Below, in pieces: positions 46,229-56,600 of a stretch of DNA of 64,000 nt. Source of the DNA: Candidatus Soleaferrea massiliensis AP7 (GTDB lineage Bacteria > Bacillota > Clostridia > Oscillospirales > Ruminococcaceae); assembly GCF_000820765.1 (NCBI RefSeq), contig NZ_CCYH01000021.1, positions 88,375-152,374 on the forward strand. The letters run 5' to 3'. The position numbers and the translations under genes are program-made. The notes beneath the pieces are model-generated. The model saw only the letters and a program-made list of their open reading frames with translations. It did no database searches and was not told the origin of the DNA. How positions within the stretch are numbered: the first letter of the stretch is position 1; each line of letters begins with the position of its first letter.

Positions 46229-46600
46229 ATGCAGTTCAAGATGATTCACAACAACCTGAATGTGTTTGATCTCAAAAAGAGTCTGGCGTTTTACGAGGAA
46301 GCCTTCGGGCTCAAGGAGCATCACCGGATCGATGCGCCGGACGGCTCGTTTATCATCGTGTACCTGTGCGACGAGCTGGGACAGCATCTGCTGGAGCTGA
46401 CCTGGCTGCGCGACCGGAAGGAGAAGTATAACCTGGGCGACAATGAGTTCCATCTCGCGTTCGAGACCGCGGATTATGCGGCGGCCTTTCAAAAGCATAG
46501 TGAGATGGGCGTTGTCTGCTTTGAAAACACGGCGATGGGCATCTACTTTGTGTCCGACCCGGATGGGTACTGGCTGGAAGTACTGCCGGCAAACCGATAG
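46229..46600 (+). CDS. Glyoxalase I/VOC-family protein
   Basis: A 123-residue vicinal-oxygen-chelate protein resembling lactoylglutathione lyase. Metal-ligand positions look intact: His in MIHNNLNV, Glu in HLLELTW, His in NEFHLAFE and Glu in YWLEVLP. It may detoxify methylglyoxal, but its place inside a his operon, between hisZ and hisG, is unusual. ATG 46229 follows GAGGAGG. Confidence 0.85.
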   Translation: MQFKMIHNNLNVFDLKKSLAFYEEAFGLKEHHRIDAPDGSFIIVYLCDELGQHLLELTWLRDRKEKYNLGDNEFHLAFETADYAAAFQKHSEMGVVCFENTAMGIYFVSDPDGYWLEVLPANR

Positions 46601-46614
46601 ATGAGGAGAATTCG

Positions 46615-47268
46615 ATGAAACCGTTACGACTCGCATTGACAAAGGGCAGGCTGGAGAAGGACACCGTCGGCCTGTTTGAAAAGATGGGATTTGACTGCAC
46701 CAACCTGCATGAAAAGGGCAGGAAGCTGATTCTGAGCATCCCGGAAACCAATATGGAAATTGTGCTGGCCAAGGCCGCCGACGTCATCACCTATGTGGAG
46801 CACGGCGTCTGCGACATCGGCGTGGTCGGCAAGGACACGATCATGGAGAATTCCTCCTCCTTCTATGAGGTGCTGGATCTGGGCTTCGGCCGCTGCCGGT
46901 TTGCGCTGGCGGGCAAAAAGGGCGCGGATTTCTATGAGGGCTACGCGCTCAAGACCATCGCGACAAAATATCCCAATGTTGCGCGCAGCTATTTCAAGCA
47001 CAAGGGCATGGATATCGACATCGTGAAGATTGAGGGATCGGTGGAACTGGCGCCGCTGCTCGGCCTTGCGGATGCCATTGTCGACATCGTCGAGACCGGC
47101 ACGACCCTCAAGGAGAACGGCCTCGAGGTCTTCGAGACGATTGCGGACATCTCAGCCAGGATGATAGTCAACATCGCAAGCCTCAAGCTGCGCAAGCAGG
47201 AGATCGAAGGCCTGATCGCGAAGATCGAGCAGGTGCAGAAGAGCGGCAGCGAACAGAGCAACGCATAA
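46615..47268 (+). CDS. hisG: ATP phosphoribosyltransferase, short form
   Basis: First enzyme of histidine synthesis. At 217 residues it lacks the C-terminal feedback domain, so it depends on HisZ. Visible motifs are LTKGRLEKDTVGLFEKMG, YVEHGVCDIGVVGKDT, and the PRPP loop DAIVDIVETGTTLKENGL. The ATG follows GAGGAG. Confidence 0.96.
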   Translation: MKPLRLALTKGRLEKDTVGLFEKMGFDCTNLHEKGRKLILSIPETNMEIVLAKAADVITYVEHGVCDIGVVGKDTIMENSSSFYEVLDLGFGRCRFALAGKKGADFYEGYALKTIATKYPNVARSYFKHKGMDIDIVKIEGSVELAPLLGLADAIVDIVETGTTLKENGLEVFETIADISARMIVNIASLKLRKQEIEGLIAKIEQVQKSGSEQSNA

Positions 47269-47477
47269 TATCCGGGGTTTACAGATAAGCCGTATGCAAA
47301 TGAGAGGGCTTATGATATAAATATTCGCCCGGTGTACCAACAGAACCTGAGTTTACGATACATAAAGATGCATTGGTTCAGGCATGGAGCGGACAAGGGC
47401 TGAAGCTCTGTTCGTTCCGCTTTTAAACTGGAAAACAGACGACACTTTTCAATAGATGATAGGAGGCGGGGGAGATT

Positions 47478-48767
47478 ATGCAGATTGTAAAGGCGGACGG
47501 CGTCAGGGAGAACGAGTTCCTGGCAACGCTCAAAACGAGAAGCAGAGAGGTCGACAGCGCGGTGACCGCGGCGGTCGGCGAAATTCTGGAGAATGTGCGG
47601 CTCGGCGGAGACCGGGCCGTGCGGGACTACACGGCCAAATTTGACGGACAGTGCCCCGAGGTGCTGGAGATATCGCGGGATGCGGTCAACGACGCGCTGA
47701 CACAGGCGGACGAAGCGTTTGTGAACGCGCTGCTGGATGCGCAGGCAAACATCGCGGATTTCCACAACCGGCAGAAGACGCAGGGTTTCATCCACACACA
47801 GGAAAACGGCGTCATCCTGGGCCAGCGGGTTCGGGGGCTGAAACGGGTCGGCGTCTATGTGCCGGGCGGCACGGCGGCCTATCCGTCCAGCGTGCTGATG
47901 AATGTCATCCCGGCAAAGATTGCGGGCGTGGAGGAGATCATCATGGTCACGCCGCCGATGAAGGACGGCAGGCCGAACCGCGACATCCTGGTTGCGGCGG
48001 CGATTGCGGGCGTGGACCGGATATTCCTGATCGGCGGCGCACAGGCCGTCGCGGCGCTGGCCTATGGAACCGAAACCATCCCGCAGGTGGATAAAATCGT
48101 CGGACCCGGCAACATCTATGTGGCGACCGCAAAGAAGCTGCTTTACGGCACCGTGGACATCGACATGGTAGCGGGCCCGAGTGAAATCCTGATCATGGCG
48201 GACGGCGGCGCGCCGGCCAAGTATGTCGCGGCCGACCTGATGAGCCAGGCCGAGCACGACCGGCTCGCCTCCTCGATCCTGCTGACCACCAGCGAGACGC
48301 TGGCGGAAGAGACGGTGAAGGAGCTTGAGCGGCAGATGCGGCAGCTCGAGCGCAGAGAGATCATCGAGGAATCGCTCGAAAACTTCGGCGCCATTATCCT
48401 GTGTCAAAATGATGCGCAGATGATCGAGCTTGCCAATGCGCTTGCGCCCGAGCATCTTGAAGTGATGCTGCAGAATCCGATGGAGTACATCGGCAAGCTG
48501 CACAACGCCGGTTCGGTCTTTCTGGGCAACTACTCCCCGGAACCGCTCGGCGACTACTTTGCGGGCCCGAACCATGTGCTGCCGACCAGCGGCACGGCGC
48601 GGTTCTTCTCGCCGCTGAGCGTGGACAGCTTTGTCAAGCGTTCGAGCTTCATCTACTACACGAAGGACGAGCTGCTGAAGGCAAGCGATGAGATCATGCT
48701 GATTGCCGAGCGCGAGGGCCTGACCGCACACGCCAATTCGATCCGAGTGAGGTCCGAAGATGTATAG
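47478..48767 (+). CDS. hisD: Histidinol dehydrogenase
   Basis: Zinc enzyme that oxidises histidinol to histidine in two NAD-dependent steps. The 429-residue protein has YVPGGTAAYPSSVLMN, VDKIVGPGNIYV, the signature VAGPSEILIMADGGA, the zinc ligands in AEHDRLA, and NHVLPTSGTARF. The ATG follows GGAGGCGGGGGAG. It is 209 bases after hisG; that spacer shows no gene. Confidence 0.97.
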   Translation: MQIVKADGVRENEFLATLKTRSREVDSAVTAAVGEILENVRLGGDRAVRDYTAKFDGQCPEVLEISRDAVNDALTQADEAFVNALLDAQANIADFHNRQKTQGFIHTQENGVILGQRVRGLKRVGVYVPGGTAAYPSSVLMNVIPAKIAGVEEIIMVTPPMKDGRPNRDILVAAAIAGVDRIFLIGGAQAVAALAYGTETIPQVDKIVGPGNIYVATAKKLLYGTVDIDMVAGPSEILIMADGGAPAKYVAADLMSQAEHDRLASSILLTTSETLAEETVKELERQMRQLERREIIEESLENFGAIILCQNDAQMIELANALAPEHLEVMLQNPMEYIGKLHNAGSVFLGNYSPEPLGDYFAGPNHVLPTSGTARFFSPLSVDSFVKRSSFIYYTKDELLKASDEIMLIAEREGLTAHANSIRVRSEDV

Positions 48768-49821
48768 ATTGAACAACAAGATCCGGAATTTGACCCCATA
48801 TGACCCGGTCAGCGGGGAATTTGCGGTGCGGCTCGACGCGAATGAAAGCTTTCTGGACATCGGAAAGCAGCTGTGTTCGGTCGTCGCCGACGCAGTCAGA
48901 ACGGTGGATATGAACCGCTATCCCGATCCATACTGCACAGAGCTGTGCGGGGCTTATGCGGACTATTACGGACTGGATGCCGGCTGCATCACGGTCGGCG
49001 ACGGCTCGGATGAGCTCATCTACCTGATTATGAACACCTTCCTGCAGCGCGGCGAGCGGGTGCTGACGCTGCTGCCGGACTTTTCGATGTACCGGTTCTA
49101 CGCCGAAATGGCGGAGCTTCAGGTGCTTTCCCTGGAGAAGAACGGCGATCTGGAGATCGATGCCGATGCGGTCATCTCGTTTGTCCGTGAACAGCAGGTC
49201 AAAGCGGTCGTCTTCTCGAATCCGTGCAACCCGACCTCCCTGCTGCTGGACAAAGAATCGGTCCGAAAGCTTGTGCGCGGCGTGGATGCGCTGGTGGTGC
49301 TGGATGAAGCTTACATGGATTTCTGCGGCCAGGAGGAAAGCCTTCTTCGGGAGGTACAGGAGTATGACAACCTGATCATCCTGAAAACGCTGTCCAAGTC
49401 GTTTGGGCTTGCCGCTTTAAGGCTTGGCTTCGCGGCCGCGAACGAGACGGTCACGAATGCGCTGCGGTCGGTCAAATCCCCGTATAACGTGAACAGCGTC
49501 TCACAGGCGATCGGCTGTGCCGTGCTCGAACACGGCGAGCTATGCCGGGAGAATCTGGACGCCATCAGGAAAAGCACCGCGTCGCTGTATCGGTCAATGC
49601 AGGCGTTACAGGAGAAATACCCGGCGATACAGAGGATATACGAGACCAGAACGAACTTTTTATTCATAGAAACCTCCTGCTCGAAGGAACTCTTCGAAGG
49701 GCTGCTTGAAAGGGGTATCGTTGTGCGCCATATGGGCACACGGCTGCGCATCACAGCGGGCAGTGAGCGGGAGAATCAAATGCTGCTGCAGGCGATGGAG
49801 GAGGTACTGTCATGCCGATAG
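48760..49821 (+). CDS. hisC: Histidinol-phosphate aminotransferase
   Basis: PLP enzyme converting imidazole-acetol phosphate to histidinol phosphate. The 353-residue fold-type I aminotransferase has VRLDANES, VGDGSDELI, FSNPCNPTS, VVLDEAYMDF and the PLP-lysine motif TLSKSFGLAALRLGF. It overlaps hisD by eight bases and hisB by ten, which indicates translational coupling. Confidence 0.96.
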   Translation: MYRLNNKIRNLTPYDPVSGEFAVRLDANESFLDIGKQLCSVVADAVRTVDMNRYPDPYCTELCGAYADYYGLDAGCITVGDGSDELIYLIMNTFLQRGERVLTLLPDFSMYRFYAEMAELQVLSLEKNGDLEIDADAVISFVREQQVKAVVFSNPCNPTSLLLDKESVRKLVRGVDALVVLDEAYMDFCGQEESLLREVQEYDNLIILKTLSKSFGLAALRLGFAAANETVTNALRSVKSPYNVNSVSQAIGCAVLEHGELCRENLDAIRKSTASLYRSMQALQEKYPAIQRIYETRTNFLFIETSCSKELFEGLLERGIVVRHMGTRLRITAGSERENQMLLQAMEEVLSCR

Positions 49822-50402
49822 AGAAACGCGAATCGATCCAGACCAGAAAGACCCGGGAGACCGATATCTCGATCCATCTGAACCTGGATGGGGAGGGAAG
49901 GCACCAGATCGATACCGGCGTCGGCTTCTTCGATCACATGCTGACCGCCTTCTGCGTGCACGGCGGCTTCGATCTCGATGTCAAGGTCAAAGGCGACCTT
50001 GAGGTGGACTGCCACCACACGGTTGAGGACACCGGCATCGTGCTTGGCAAGGCGTTCGCCGCATGCCTTGGCGACCGCGGCGGCATCGAACGCTACGGAA
50101 GCTTCTTTATCCCGATGGATGAGGCGCTGAGCTTCTGCAGCGCCGACATCAGCGGCCGGCCGTTTCTGGTGTTCGATGCGCCGTATCACGATGAGCGCAT
50201 CGGCGGCTATGACTGTTGCATGACCGAGGAGTTCTTCCGCGCGTTCAGCATGAACGCAGGCGTAACGCTGCATCTGAAAAGCATGTATGGCAAGAACGAC
50301 CACCACATTGCCGAAGCGCTCTACAAGGCGGCGGCGCACGCGCTCAGACTGGCGGTCAAACCTACCGGCGGCGGCACGCTTTCCACAAAGGGGGTGCTCT
50401 GA
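49812..50402 (+). CDS. hisB: Imidazoleglycerol-phosphate dehydratase
   Basis: A 196-residue monofunctional dehydratase with the metal-binding motifs GVGFFDHML, DCHHTVEDTGI and KNDHHIAEALYKAAA. There is no fused histidinol phosphatase, and none is encoded in this operon, so that enzyme (PHP-type HisK or other) must be elsewhere. Confidence 0.96.
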   Translation: MPIEKRESIQTRKTRETDISIHLNLDGEGRHQIDTGVGFFDHMLTAFCVHGGFDLDVKVKGDLEVDCHHTVEDTGIVLGKAFAACLGDRGGIERYGSFFIPMDEALSFCSADISGRPFLVFDAPYHDERIGGYDCCMTEEFFRAFSMNAGVTLHLKSMYGKNDHHIAEALYKAAAHALRLAVKPTGGGTLSTKGVL

Positions 50403-51004
50403 TGATCGGCATCATTGACTATGGCGCGGGAAACCTGTTTTCGGTCAAAAACGCGCTGGATTATCTGGGCCTTGAGAATCACATCACCGACGATCCCACA
50501 GAGTTACAGAAGGCGGACGGCCTGATTCTGCCGGGCGTCGGCGCGTTTGCCGACGCGATGGGGATGCTCAAGAAAAGCGGGCTGATTCCGACCATCCAAC
50601 AGGAGATCGAAAGAAAGCCCCTGCTGGGCATCTGCCTCGGTATGCAGATACTGTTTGACAAGGGGCTGGAATTCGGCGAGACCGAGGGGCTTGGCCTGAT
50701 CGACGGAACGGTGGAGCCGATTGCGGCGCCGGGGCTTAAAATCCCGCATATGGGCTGGAACAGCCTCGACTTCCATGGGGACTGCCCGCTTCTGAAGGGC
50801 GTGCCGGAGGGCTCCTACGTCTACTTTGTGCACTCTTTCGCGGCGGTGACGCCGCAGGCAAACATCGCGGCGAGCTGCGGCTACGGCGGCGATGTGACCG
50901 CGCTGGTCCAGCGCGGCAATGTGTTCGGCGCGCAGTTCCATCCGGAGAAGAGCGGCGAAGCGGGCCTCACAATGCTTGAGAATTTTGGAGGGCTGATGGC
51001 ATGA
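50402..51004 (+). CDS. hisH: Imidazole glycerol phosphate synthase, glutamine amidotransferase subunit
   Basis: A 200-residue class I glutaminase that feeds ammonia to HisF. Visible are IIDYGAGN, the nucleophile motif LGICLGMQ and the His-Glu pair FHPEKSG. ATG 50402 overlaps the hisB stop by one base (TGATG). Confidence 0.96.
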   Translation: MIGIIDYGAGNLFSVKNALDYLGLENHITDDPTELQKADGLILPGVGAFADAMGMLKKSGLIPTIQQEIERKPLLGICLGMQILFDKGLEFGETEGLGLIDGTVEPIAAPGLKIPHMGWNSLDFHGDCPLLKGVPEGSYVYFVHSFAAVTPQANIAASCGYGGDVTALVQRGNVFGAQFHPEKSGEAGLTMLENFGGLMA

Positions 51005-51729
51005 TCATACTACCGGCAATCGACATCAAGGGCGGCCATTGCGTGCGGCTCTACCAGGGAGATTTCGGCACCGCCGAAAAGGTGGCCGACAGCCCGTATA
51101 CAACCGCCGCTTCGTTTAAGGAAGCGGGCGCCGAATGGATTCACATGGTGGACCTCGACGGCGCGAAGGAAGCGAAACGCATCAATCAGGAAATCTTCGT
51201 GAAGGTCGCGCGGGAAAGCGGCCTGAAGGTCGAAGTCGGCGGCGGCATCCGTACGATGGAGGCGGTCGAATATTATCTGGAGCGCGGCGTCAGCCGTGTG
51301 ATTCTGGGCTCGGCGGCGGTCAAGGACCCGGCGTTTGTCAAAGAGGCGGTCCATGCCTGCGGCGAAAGGATTGCGGTCGGCATCGATGCGAAGAACGGCC
51401 GCGTCTCCTGCGACGGCTGGCTGGACGACAGCGACGTCGACTACATCGAGCTTGCTAAGAGGATGGAGCAGGTTGGCGTCCGGTGCATCATCTACACCGA
51501 CATCTCGAAGGACGGCACGCTCGCGGGCCCGAACCTCGAACAGCTTGACCGGATCAACCGGGCGGTGTCCTGCGACATCATCGCCTCAGGCGGCATCAGC
51601 GGCATCGAGGACATCCGCGCGACCCGGTCGCTCGGACTGTACGGCACGATCTGCGGCAAGGCGCTTTACGCAGGTAAACTCGACCTGCGCGAAGCCATCG
51701 AGACCGCGAAGGAGGGGACGTCATGCTAG
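51001..51729 (+). CDS. hisA: ProFAR isomerase
   Basis: A 242-residue TIM-barrel isomerase with the N-terminal catalytic aspartate in [23 protein letters not shown], and [15 protein letters not shown]. It overlaps hisH by four bases (ATGA) and hisF by seven. Confidence 0.96.
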   Translation: MIILPAIDIKGGHCVRLYQGDFGTAEKVADSPYTTAASFKEAGAEWIHMVDLDGAKEAKRINQEIFVKVARESGLKVEVGGGIRTMEAVEYYLERGVSRVILGSAAVKDPAFVKEAVHACGERIAVGIDAKNGRVSCDGWLDDSDVDYIELAKRMEQVGVRCIIYTDISKDGTLAGPNLEQLDRINRAVSCDIIASGGISGIEDIRATRSLGLYGTICGKALYAGKLDLREAIETAKEGTSC

Positions 51730-52481
51730 CAAAACGGATCATCCCATGCCTGGACGTGCGGGAAGGCCGCGTGGTCAAGGGCATCAATTTTGTCGGCATC
51801 CAGGATGTCGGCGACCCGGTAGAATGTGCGAAGATGTATTCCGACCAGGGCGCGGATGAGATCACCTTTCTGGATATCACCGCTTCGCATGAGGGGCGCG
51901 GCATCATGGCGGACGTCGTGCGGCGCACGGCCCGCAACGTTTTTGTCCCGCTGACGGTCGGCGGCGGCATCCGCACCATTGAGGATTTCCGTGAAATCCT
52001 GCGCGCCGGGGCCGACAAGGTGTCGGTCAACTCGGCGGCGGTCAGAAACCCTGCACTCATCTCGGAGGCGGCTGACAAGTTCGGCAGCCAGTGCGTCGTG
52101 GTGGCCATCGACGCGAAAAGAAAATCCGACGGCACCTTTACAGTTGTGATCAATGGTGGTAGAATAGATATGGGCATCGACGCCGTCAAGTGGGCAGAAC
52201 AGGTGGAAGCTTTGGGCGCGGGGGAGATCCTGCTGACCTCGATGGACACCGACGGCACCAAAAACGGCTTCGACATCGAGCTGACAAAGCGGGTGACCGA
52301 TGCGGTCGGCATCCCAGTCATCGCATCCGGCGGATGCGGCACGCTCGACCATTTTTCGGATGTGTTCGAGCAGACCGGCGCGGACGCAGCGCTTGCCGCT
52401 TCGCTCTTCCATTACCGTGAATTGACGGTGGAGCAGGTCAAGGAGCATCTCAGAAGCAAAGGCATTCCAGTCAGGAAATAA
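51723..52481 (+). CDS. hisF: Imidazole glycerol phosphate synthase, cyclase subunit
   Basis: A 252-residue TIM-barrel cyclase, partner of HisH. Visible are [38 protein letters not shown], and [15 protein letters not shown]. It ends within the start of the tandem repeat region that separates it from hisI. Confidence 0.97.
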   Translation: MLAKRIIPCLDVREGRVVKGINFVGIQDVGDPVECAKMYSDQGADEITFLDITASHEGRGIMADVVRRTARNVFVPLTVGGGIRTIEDFREILRAGADKVSVNSAAVRNPALISEAADKFGSQCVVVAIDAKRKSDGTFTVVINGGRIDMGIDAVKWAEQVEALGAGEILLTSMDTDGTKNGFDIELTKRVTDAVGIPVIASGGCGTLDHFSDVFEQTGADAALAASLFHYRELTVEQVKEHLRSKGIPVRK

Positions 52482-52487
52482 CTGAAT

Positions 52488-52785
52488 CGATTGAAGAAGA
52501 GCGGAATGCGGCAAACGGCCCAGAGTGCAAAGGCCGAACAGGTCTTGTGATCTGCTGTAAACACCGCTTGATCCCGGAAGAGATATTGGATAAAAGCGGA
52601 CAGCAGAGGAGGTCCGAACAGCAAAGACCGGATAGGCACTGTGATTTTCCGTAAGCACTGCTTGATCCCGGGAGAAATATCGATTAAAAGTGGCATGCGG
52701 CAAACAGCTCGGACGGTAATGACTGAAAAGTCCCTGTGGTTTGCTGTATACATAACGGAATCCCGGAAGGGATGATGGGAGAATG
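52488..52785. repeat. Three degenerate tandem repeats between hisF and hisI
   Basis: Units of about 93-100 bases begin at 52488 (CGATTGAAGAAGAGCGG), 52588 (TGGATAAAAGCGG) and 52681 (CGATTAAAAGTGG). Each goes on with GCGGCAAACGG-like or CAGCAAAGACCGG-like sequence, TGATCTGCTGTAAACA-like sequence and GATCCCGGAAG. The last copy runs into the hisI ribosome site. No gene lies inside. Confidence 0.7.
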
Positions 52786-52788
52786 TAC

Positions 52789-53103
52789 ATGGATTTGGAC
52801 AAATACTTCAAGAAGGCGGAACTGATTCCCGCCATTGTGCAGGAGAAGGGCACCGGCGAAGTGCTGATGCTCGCCTACATGAACAGGGAGAGCATGCAGA
52901 AGACGCTGGAAACCGGCTACACCTGGTTTTTCAGCCGTTCGCGGCAGGAGCTTTGGAACAAGGGCGCGACGAGCGGGCATCTGCAGAAGGTCGTGTCGAT
53001 CATGGGGGACTGTGACGACGACACGCTTCTGGTCACGGTCGAGCAGACAGGTCCCGCCTGCCATACCGGGAGCAAAAGCTGCTTTTTCAATAAAATCGTG
53101 TGA
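52789..53103 (+). CDS. hisI: Phosphoribosyl-AMP cyclohydrolase
   Basis: A 104-residue zinc enzyme. Visible are [26 protein letters not shown], the metal-binding DCDDDTLLV and [12 protein letters not shown] 52789 is eight bases after GATGGGAG; the in-frame ATG at 52783 is too close. It is separate from hisE, as in many Firmicutes. Confidence 0.95.
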   Translation: MDLDKYFKKAELIPAIVQEKGTGEVLMLAYMNRESMQKTLETGYTWFFSRSRQELWNKGATSGHLQKVVSIMGDCDDDTLLVTVEQTGPACHTGSKSCFFNKIV

Positions 53104-53115
53104 GGAGTTTTGACA

Positions 53116-53442
53116 TTGAACGATACCATCAAGGGTTTGTATGAGGTCGTCCTGGATCGGAAAGAGCATCCGTCCGAAGGATCCTATACCTGCTATCTGT
53201 TTGAAAAGGGTCTTGACAAGATTCTCAAAAAGGTCGGCGAGGAGTCGGCGGAAACCATCATCGCGGCGAAGAACGGCGATAAGACGGAGATTTCCAATGA
53301 GGTATGCGACCTGCTTTACCATCTGCTGGTGATGCTGGCCGAGACCGGCGTGGACATCGATACGGTAAATGGCATTTTGGAGGAACGCCGTCAGAAGATC
53401 GGCAACCTCAAGCAGTTCCATCAGACGGATAAAAATACATAA
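53116..53442 (+). CDS. hisE: Phosphoribosyl-ATP pyrophosphatase
   Basis: A small MazG-like helical pyrophosphohydrolase, 108 residues, with GSYTCYLFEKGLDKILKKVG, EESAETIIAAKN and EVCDLLYHLLVML carrying the metal-binding acids. It starts with TTG: AGGAG at 53103-53107 is eight bases before TTG 53116, while TTG 53110 is only two bases away. It is the last gene of the his operon. Confidence 0.93.
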   Translation: MNDTIKGLYEVVLDRKEHPSEGSYTCYLFEKGLDKILKKVGEESAETIIAAKNGDKTEISNEVCDLLYHLLVMLAETGVDIDTVNGILEERRQKIGNLKQFHQTDKNT

Positions 53443-53447
53443 GCGCT

Positions 53448-53495
53448 GCAGGCACCGGCATCGTTTCGATACCGGAGGGTGCCTGCTTTTCTTTT
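53448..53495 (+). terminator. Intrinsic terminator of the his operon
   Basis: GCAGGCACC / GGTGCCTGC outer stem with an inner CGGCATCG / CGATACCG stem and TTTTCTTTT tail, six bases after hisE. Confidence 0.93.
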
Positions 53496-53530
53496 GCGGA
53501 TTTTTACTGGGGGCGCATGAAAAATAAAGG

Positions 53531-53559
53531 TTGCAATTTTCGCGCGTCTGGTGTAAAAT
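53531..53559 (+). promoter_or_regulatory. Sigma-A-type promoter for carB
   Basis: TTGCAA (53531-53536), 17-base spacer, TAAAAT (53554-53559), about 48 bases before carB. Confidence 0.6.
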
Positions 53560-53606
53560 ATTACAGAATATGAGCATGAAAATACTAGCTTAGGGGGAGA
53601 CGGCAT

Positions 53607-56600
53607 ATGCCAAAACGTACAGATATCCACAAAATACTGATCATCGGCTCTGGGCCGATCATCATTGGACAGGCCTGCGAGTTTGACTATTCCGGCACAC
53701 AGGCGTGCAAGGCGCTGAGAAGTCTCGGCTATGAGATCGTACTGGTCAACTCCAATCCGGCCACCATCATGACCGACCCCGGCATCTCGGATGTAACCTA
53801 CATCGAGCCGCTGAACGCGCAGCGGATTACCGAAATCATCAAGAAGGAGCGCCCGGATGCGCTGCTGCCGAACCTGGGCGGCCAGTCGGGGCTTAACCTG
53901 TGCTCCGAGCTTTACAAGCTCGGTGTCCTGGACGAATACAACGTACAGGTCATCGGCGTGCAGGTCGACGCGATTGAACGCGGCGAGGACCGCATCGCCT
54001 TCAAGGAGACCATGTCAAATCTCGGCATCGAGATGGCGCGTTCCGAACCGGCCTACAGCGTCGAGGAAGCCATGAAGATCGCCGATGAGCTGGGTTACCC
54101 GGTCGTCATCCGTCCGGCCTATACGATGGGCGGCGCAGGCGGCGGCCTTGTGTACAACGTCGAAGAGCTCAGAACCGTTGTCAGCCGCGGCATCAGCGCG
54201 AGCATGATCGGCCAGGTGCTGGTCGAGGAATCGATAATCGGCTGGGAAGAGCTGGAGCTTGAGGTTGTCCGCGACTGCAAAAACCAGAAGATCACGATCT
54301 GCTTCATCGAGAACATCGACCCGATGGGCGTACATACCGGCGACTCGTTCTGCAGCGCGCCGATGCTGACCATTTCGGACGAAGTCCAGAAGCGCCTGCA
54401 GGATGATTCGTATAAAATTGTGGAGGCCATCGGCGTCATCGGCGGCTGCAACTGCCAGTTCGCGCACGACCCGAAGACCGGCAGGATTGTCATCATCGAG
54501 ATCAATCCGCGTACCTCCCGTTCCTCCGCGCTCGCTTCGAAGGCGACCGGCTTCCCGATCGCGCTGATCTCCGCGCAGCTTGCCTGCGGCGTCACGCTCG
54601 ATGAGCTGCCGTACTGGAGAAAGGGCACGCTGGACAAATATAAACCGTACGGCGACTATGTCGTCATCAAATTCGCGCGCTGGGCCTTTGAGAAATTCAA
54701 GGGCAGCGAGGACAAGCTGGGCACCCAGATGAAGGCGGTCGGCGAGGTCATGAGCATCGGCCGCAACTATAAGGAAGCGCTGCAGAAGGCCATCCGCAGC
54801 CTGGAAATCGGCCGCTACGGCCTCGGCTTTGCCAGGGACTTCAACGAGAAAACCCTCGACGAGCTGCTCTCAATGCTGCAGGTTCCGACCAGCGAGCGCC
54901 AGTTCATCATGTATGAGGCGCTGCGCAAGGGCGCATCCATTCAGCAGCTGCATGAAATCACCAAAATCAAGCACTATTTCATCGAGCAGATGAAGGAGCT
55001 TGTGGAGCTTGAGGAAGAAATTCTCTCCTATAAAGGCAAGGCGCTCCCGAACGATCTGATCATCCAGGCGAAGCTGGATGGATTCTCGGATAAATACATC
55101 GCGCTGCTGCTGGACGTCGAGGAAGACGCGGTCCGCAGCCAGCGCGAGGCGCTCAAGGTTGTCGAGGGCTGGGAAGCCATCCCGGTTTCCGGCGTTGAGA
55201 ACGCGGCGTACTACTACTCCACCTACAACAGCCCGGACAGCTCTCCGGAAGCGACCGACCGGCCGAAGGTCATGATTCTGGGCGGCGGTCCGAACCGCAT
55301 CGGACAAGGCATCGAGTTCGACTACTGCTGTGTCCACGCGGCGTTTGCCCTGCGCGATATGGGCTTTGAGACGATCATCGTCAACTGCAACCCGGAAACC
55401 GTCTCCACCGACTATGACACCTCAGACAAGCTGTACTTCGAGCCGCTGACCTTTGAGGATGTCCTGAGCATCTATGAGAAGGAGAAGCCGCTCGGCGTCA
55501 TCGCGCAGTTCGGCGGACAGACGCCGCTGAACCTCGCAAGCGAGCTTGAAAAGGCGGGCGTGCGGATTCTGGGCACCACGCCGGACACCATCGACCTTGC
55601 GGAGGACCGCGACCGGTTCCGCATCATGATGGAGAAGCTCGAGATTCCGATGCCGCAGTCGGCCATGGCGACCAACGTCGAAGAGGCGCTCGCGGCTGCA
55701 AAAGAGATCGGCTACCCGCTGATGGTGCGCCCGTCCTATGTGCTGGGCGGCCGCGGCATGGAGGTCGTACACGACGACGAGGCGATGGAGGTCTACATGA
55801 AGGCCGCCGTCGGCGTCACGCCGGAGCGCCCGATTTTGATCGACCGTTTCCTGCAGCATGCGCTGGAGGTTGAAGCCGATGCCATCAGCGACAGCGTCGA
55901 CGCGTTTGTGCCGGTCGTCATGGAGCACATCGAGCTTGCCGGCGTGCATTCCGGCGACTCCGCCTGTGTGCTGCCTTCGATCAACATCCCGCAGAAGCAT
56001 CTGGCGACCATCACCGAATACACCGAGAAGATTGCGAAGGAGCTGGGTGTTCACGGACTCATGAATATGCAGTACGCGATTGCGGACGACAAGGTCTATG
56101 TACTCGAGGCGAATCCGCGCGCATCCAGAACGGTGCCGCTGGTTTCGAAAGTCTGCAACATCCAGATGGTGCGGATTGCGACTCAGATCATCACCTCTGA
56201 GCTGACCGGAAAGCCGTTCGATTTCAGCCGGCTCACACACAGGACCATCCGCCATTACGGCGTGAAGGAAGCGGTCTTCCCGTTCAATATGTTCCCGGAG
56301 GTCGACCCTCTGCTCGGTCCGGAAATGCGTTCGACCGGCGAGGTGCTTGGCATCTCCGACACCTTCGGTATCGCGTTCTACAAGGCGCAGGAGGGCGTCA
56401 AGCTCAAGCTGCCGCTGGGCGGAACGGTGTTCATCAGCATCAACGACAGCGATAAGGAGGAAGCGGTCGACATCGCGAAGGAGTTCGTCGATCTTGGCTT
56501 TAAGATCGTAACCACCTCCGGAACCGGCGCGTTCTTAGAAAAGCACGGCATCCATTCGACCGTCGTCAAGAAGATGTACGAGGGCCAGCCAAACGTCGTG

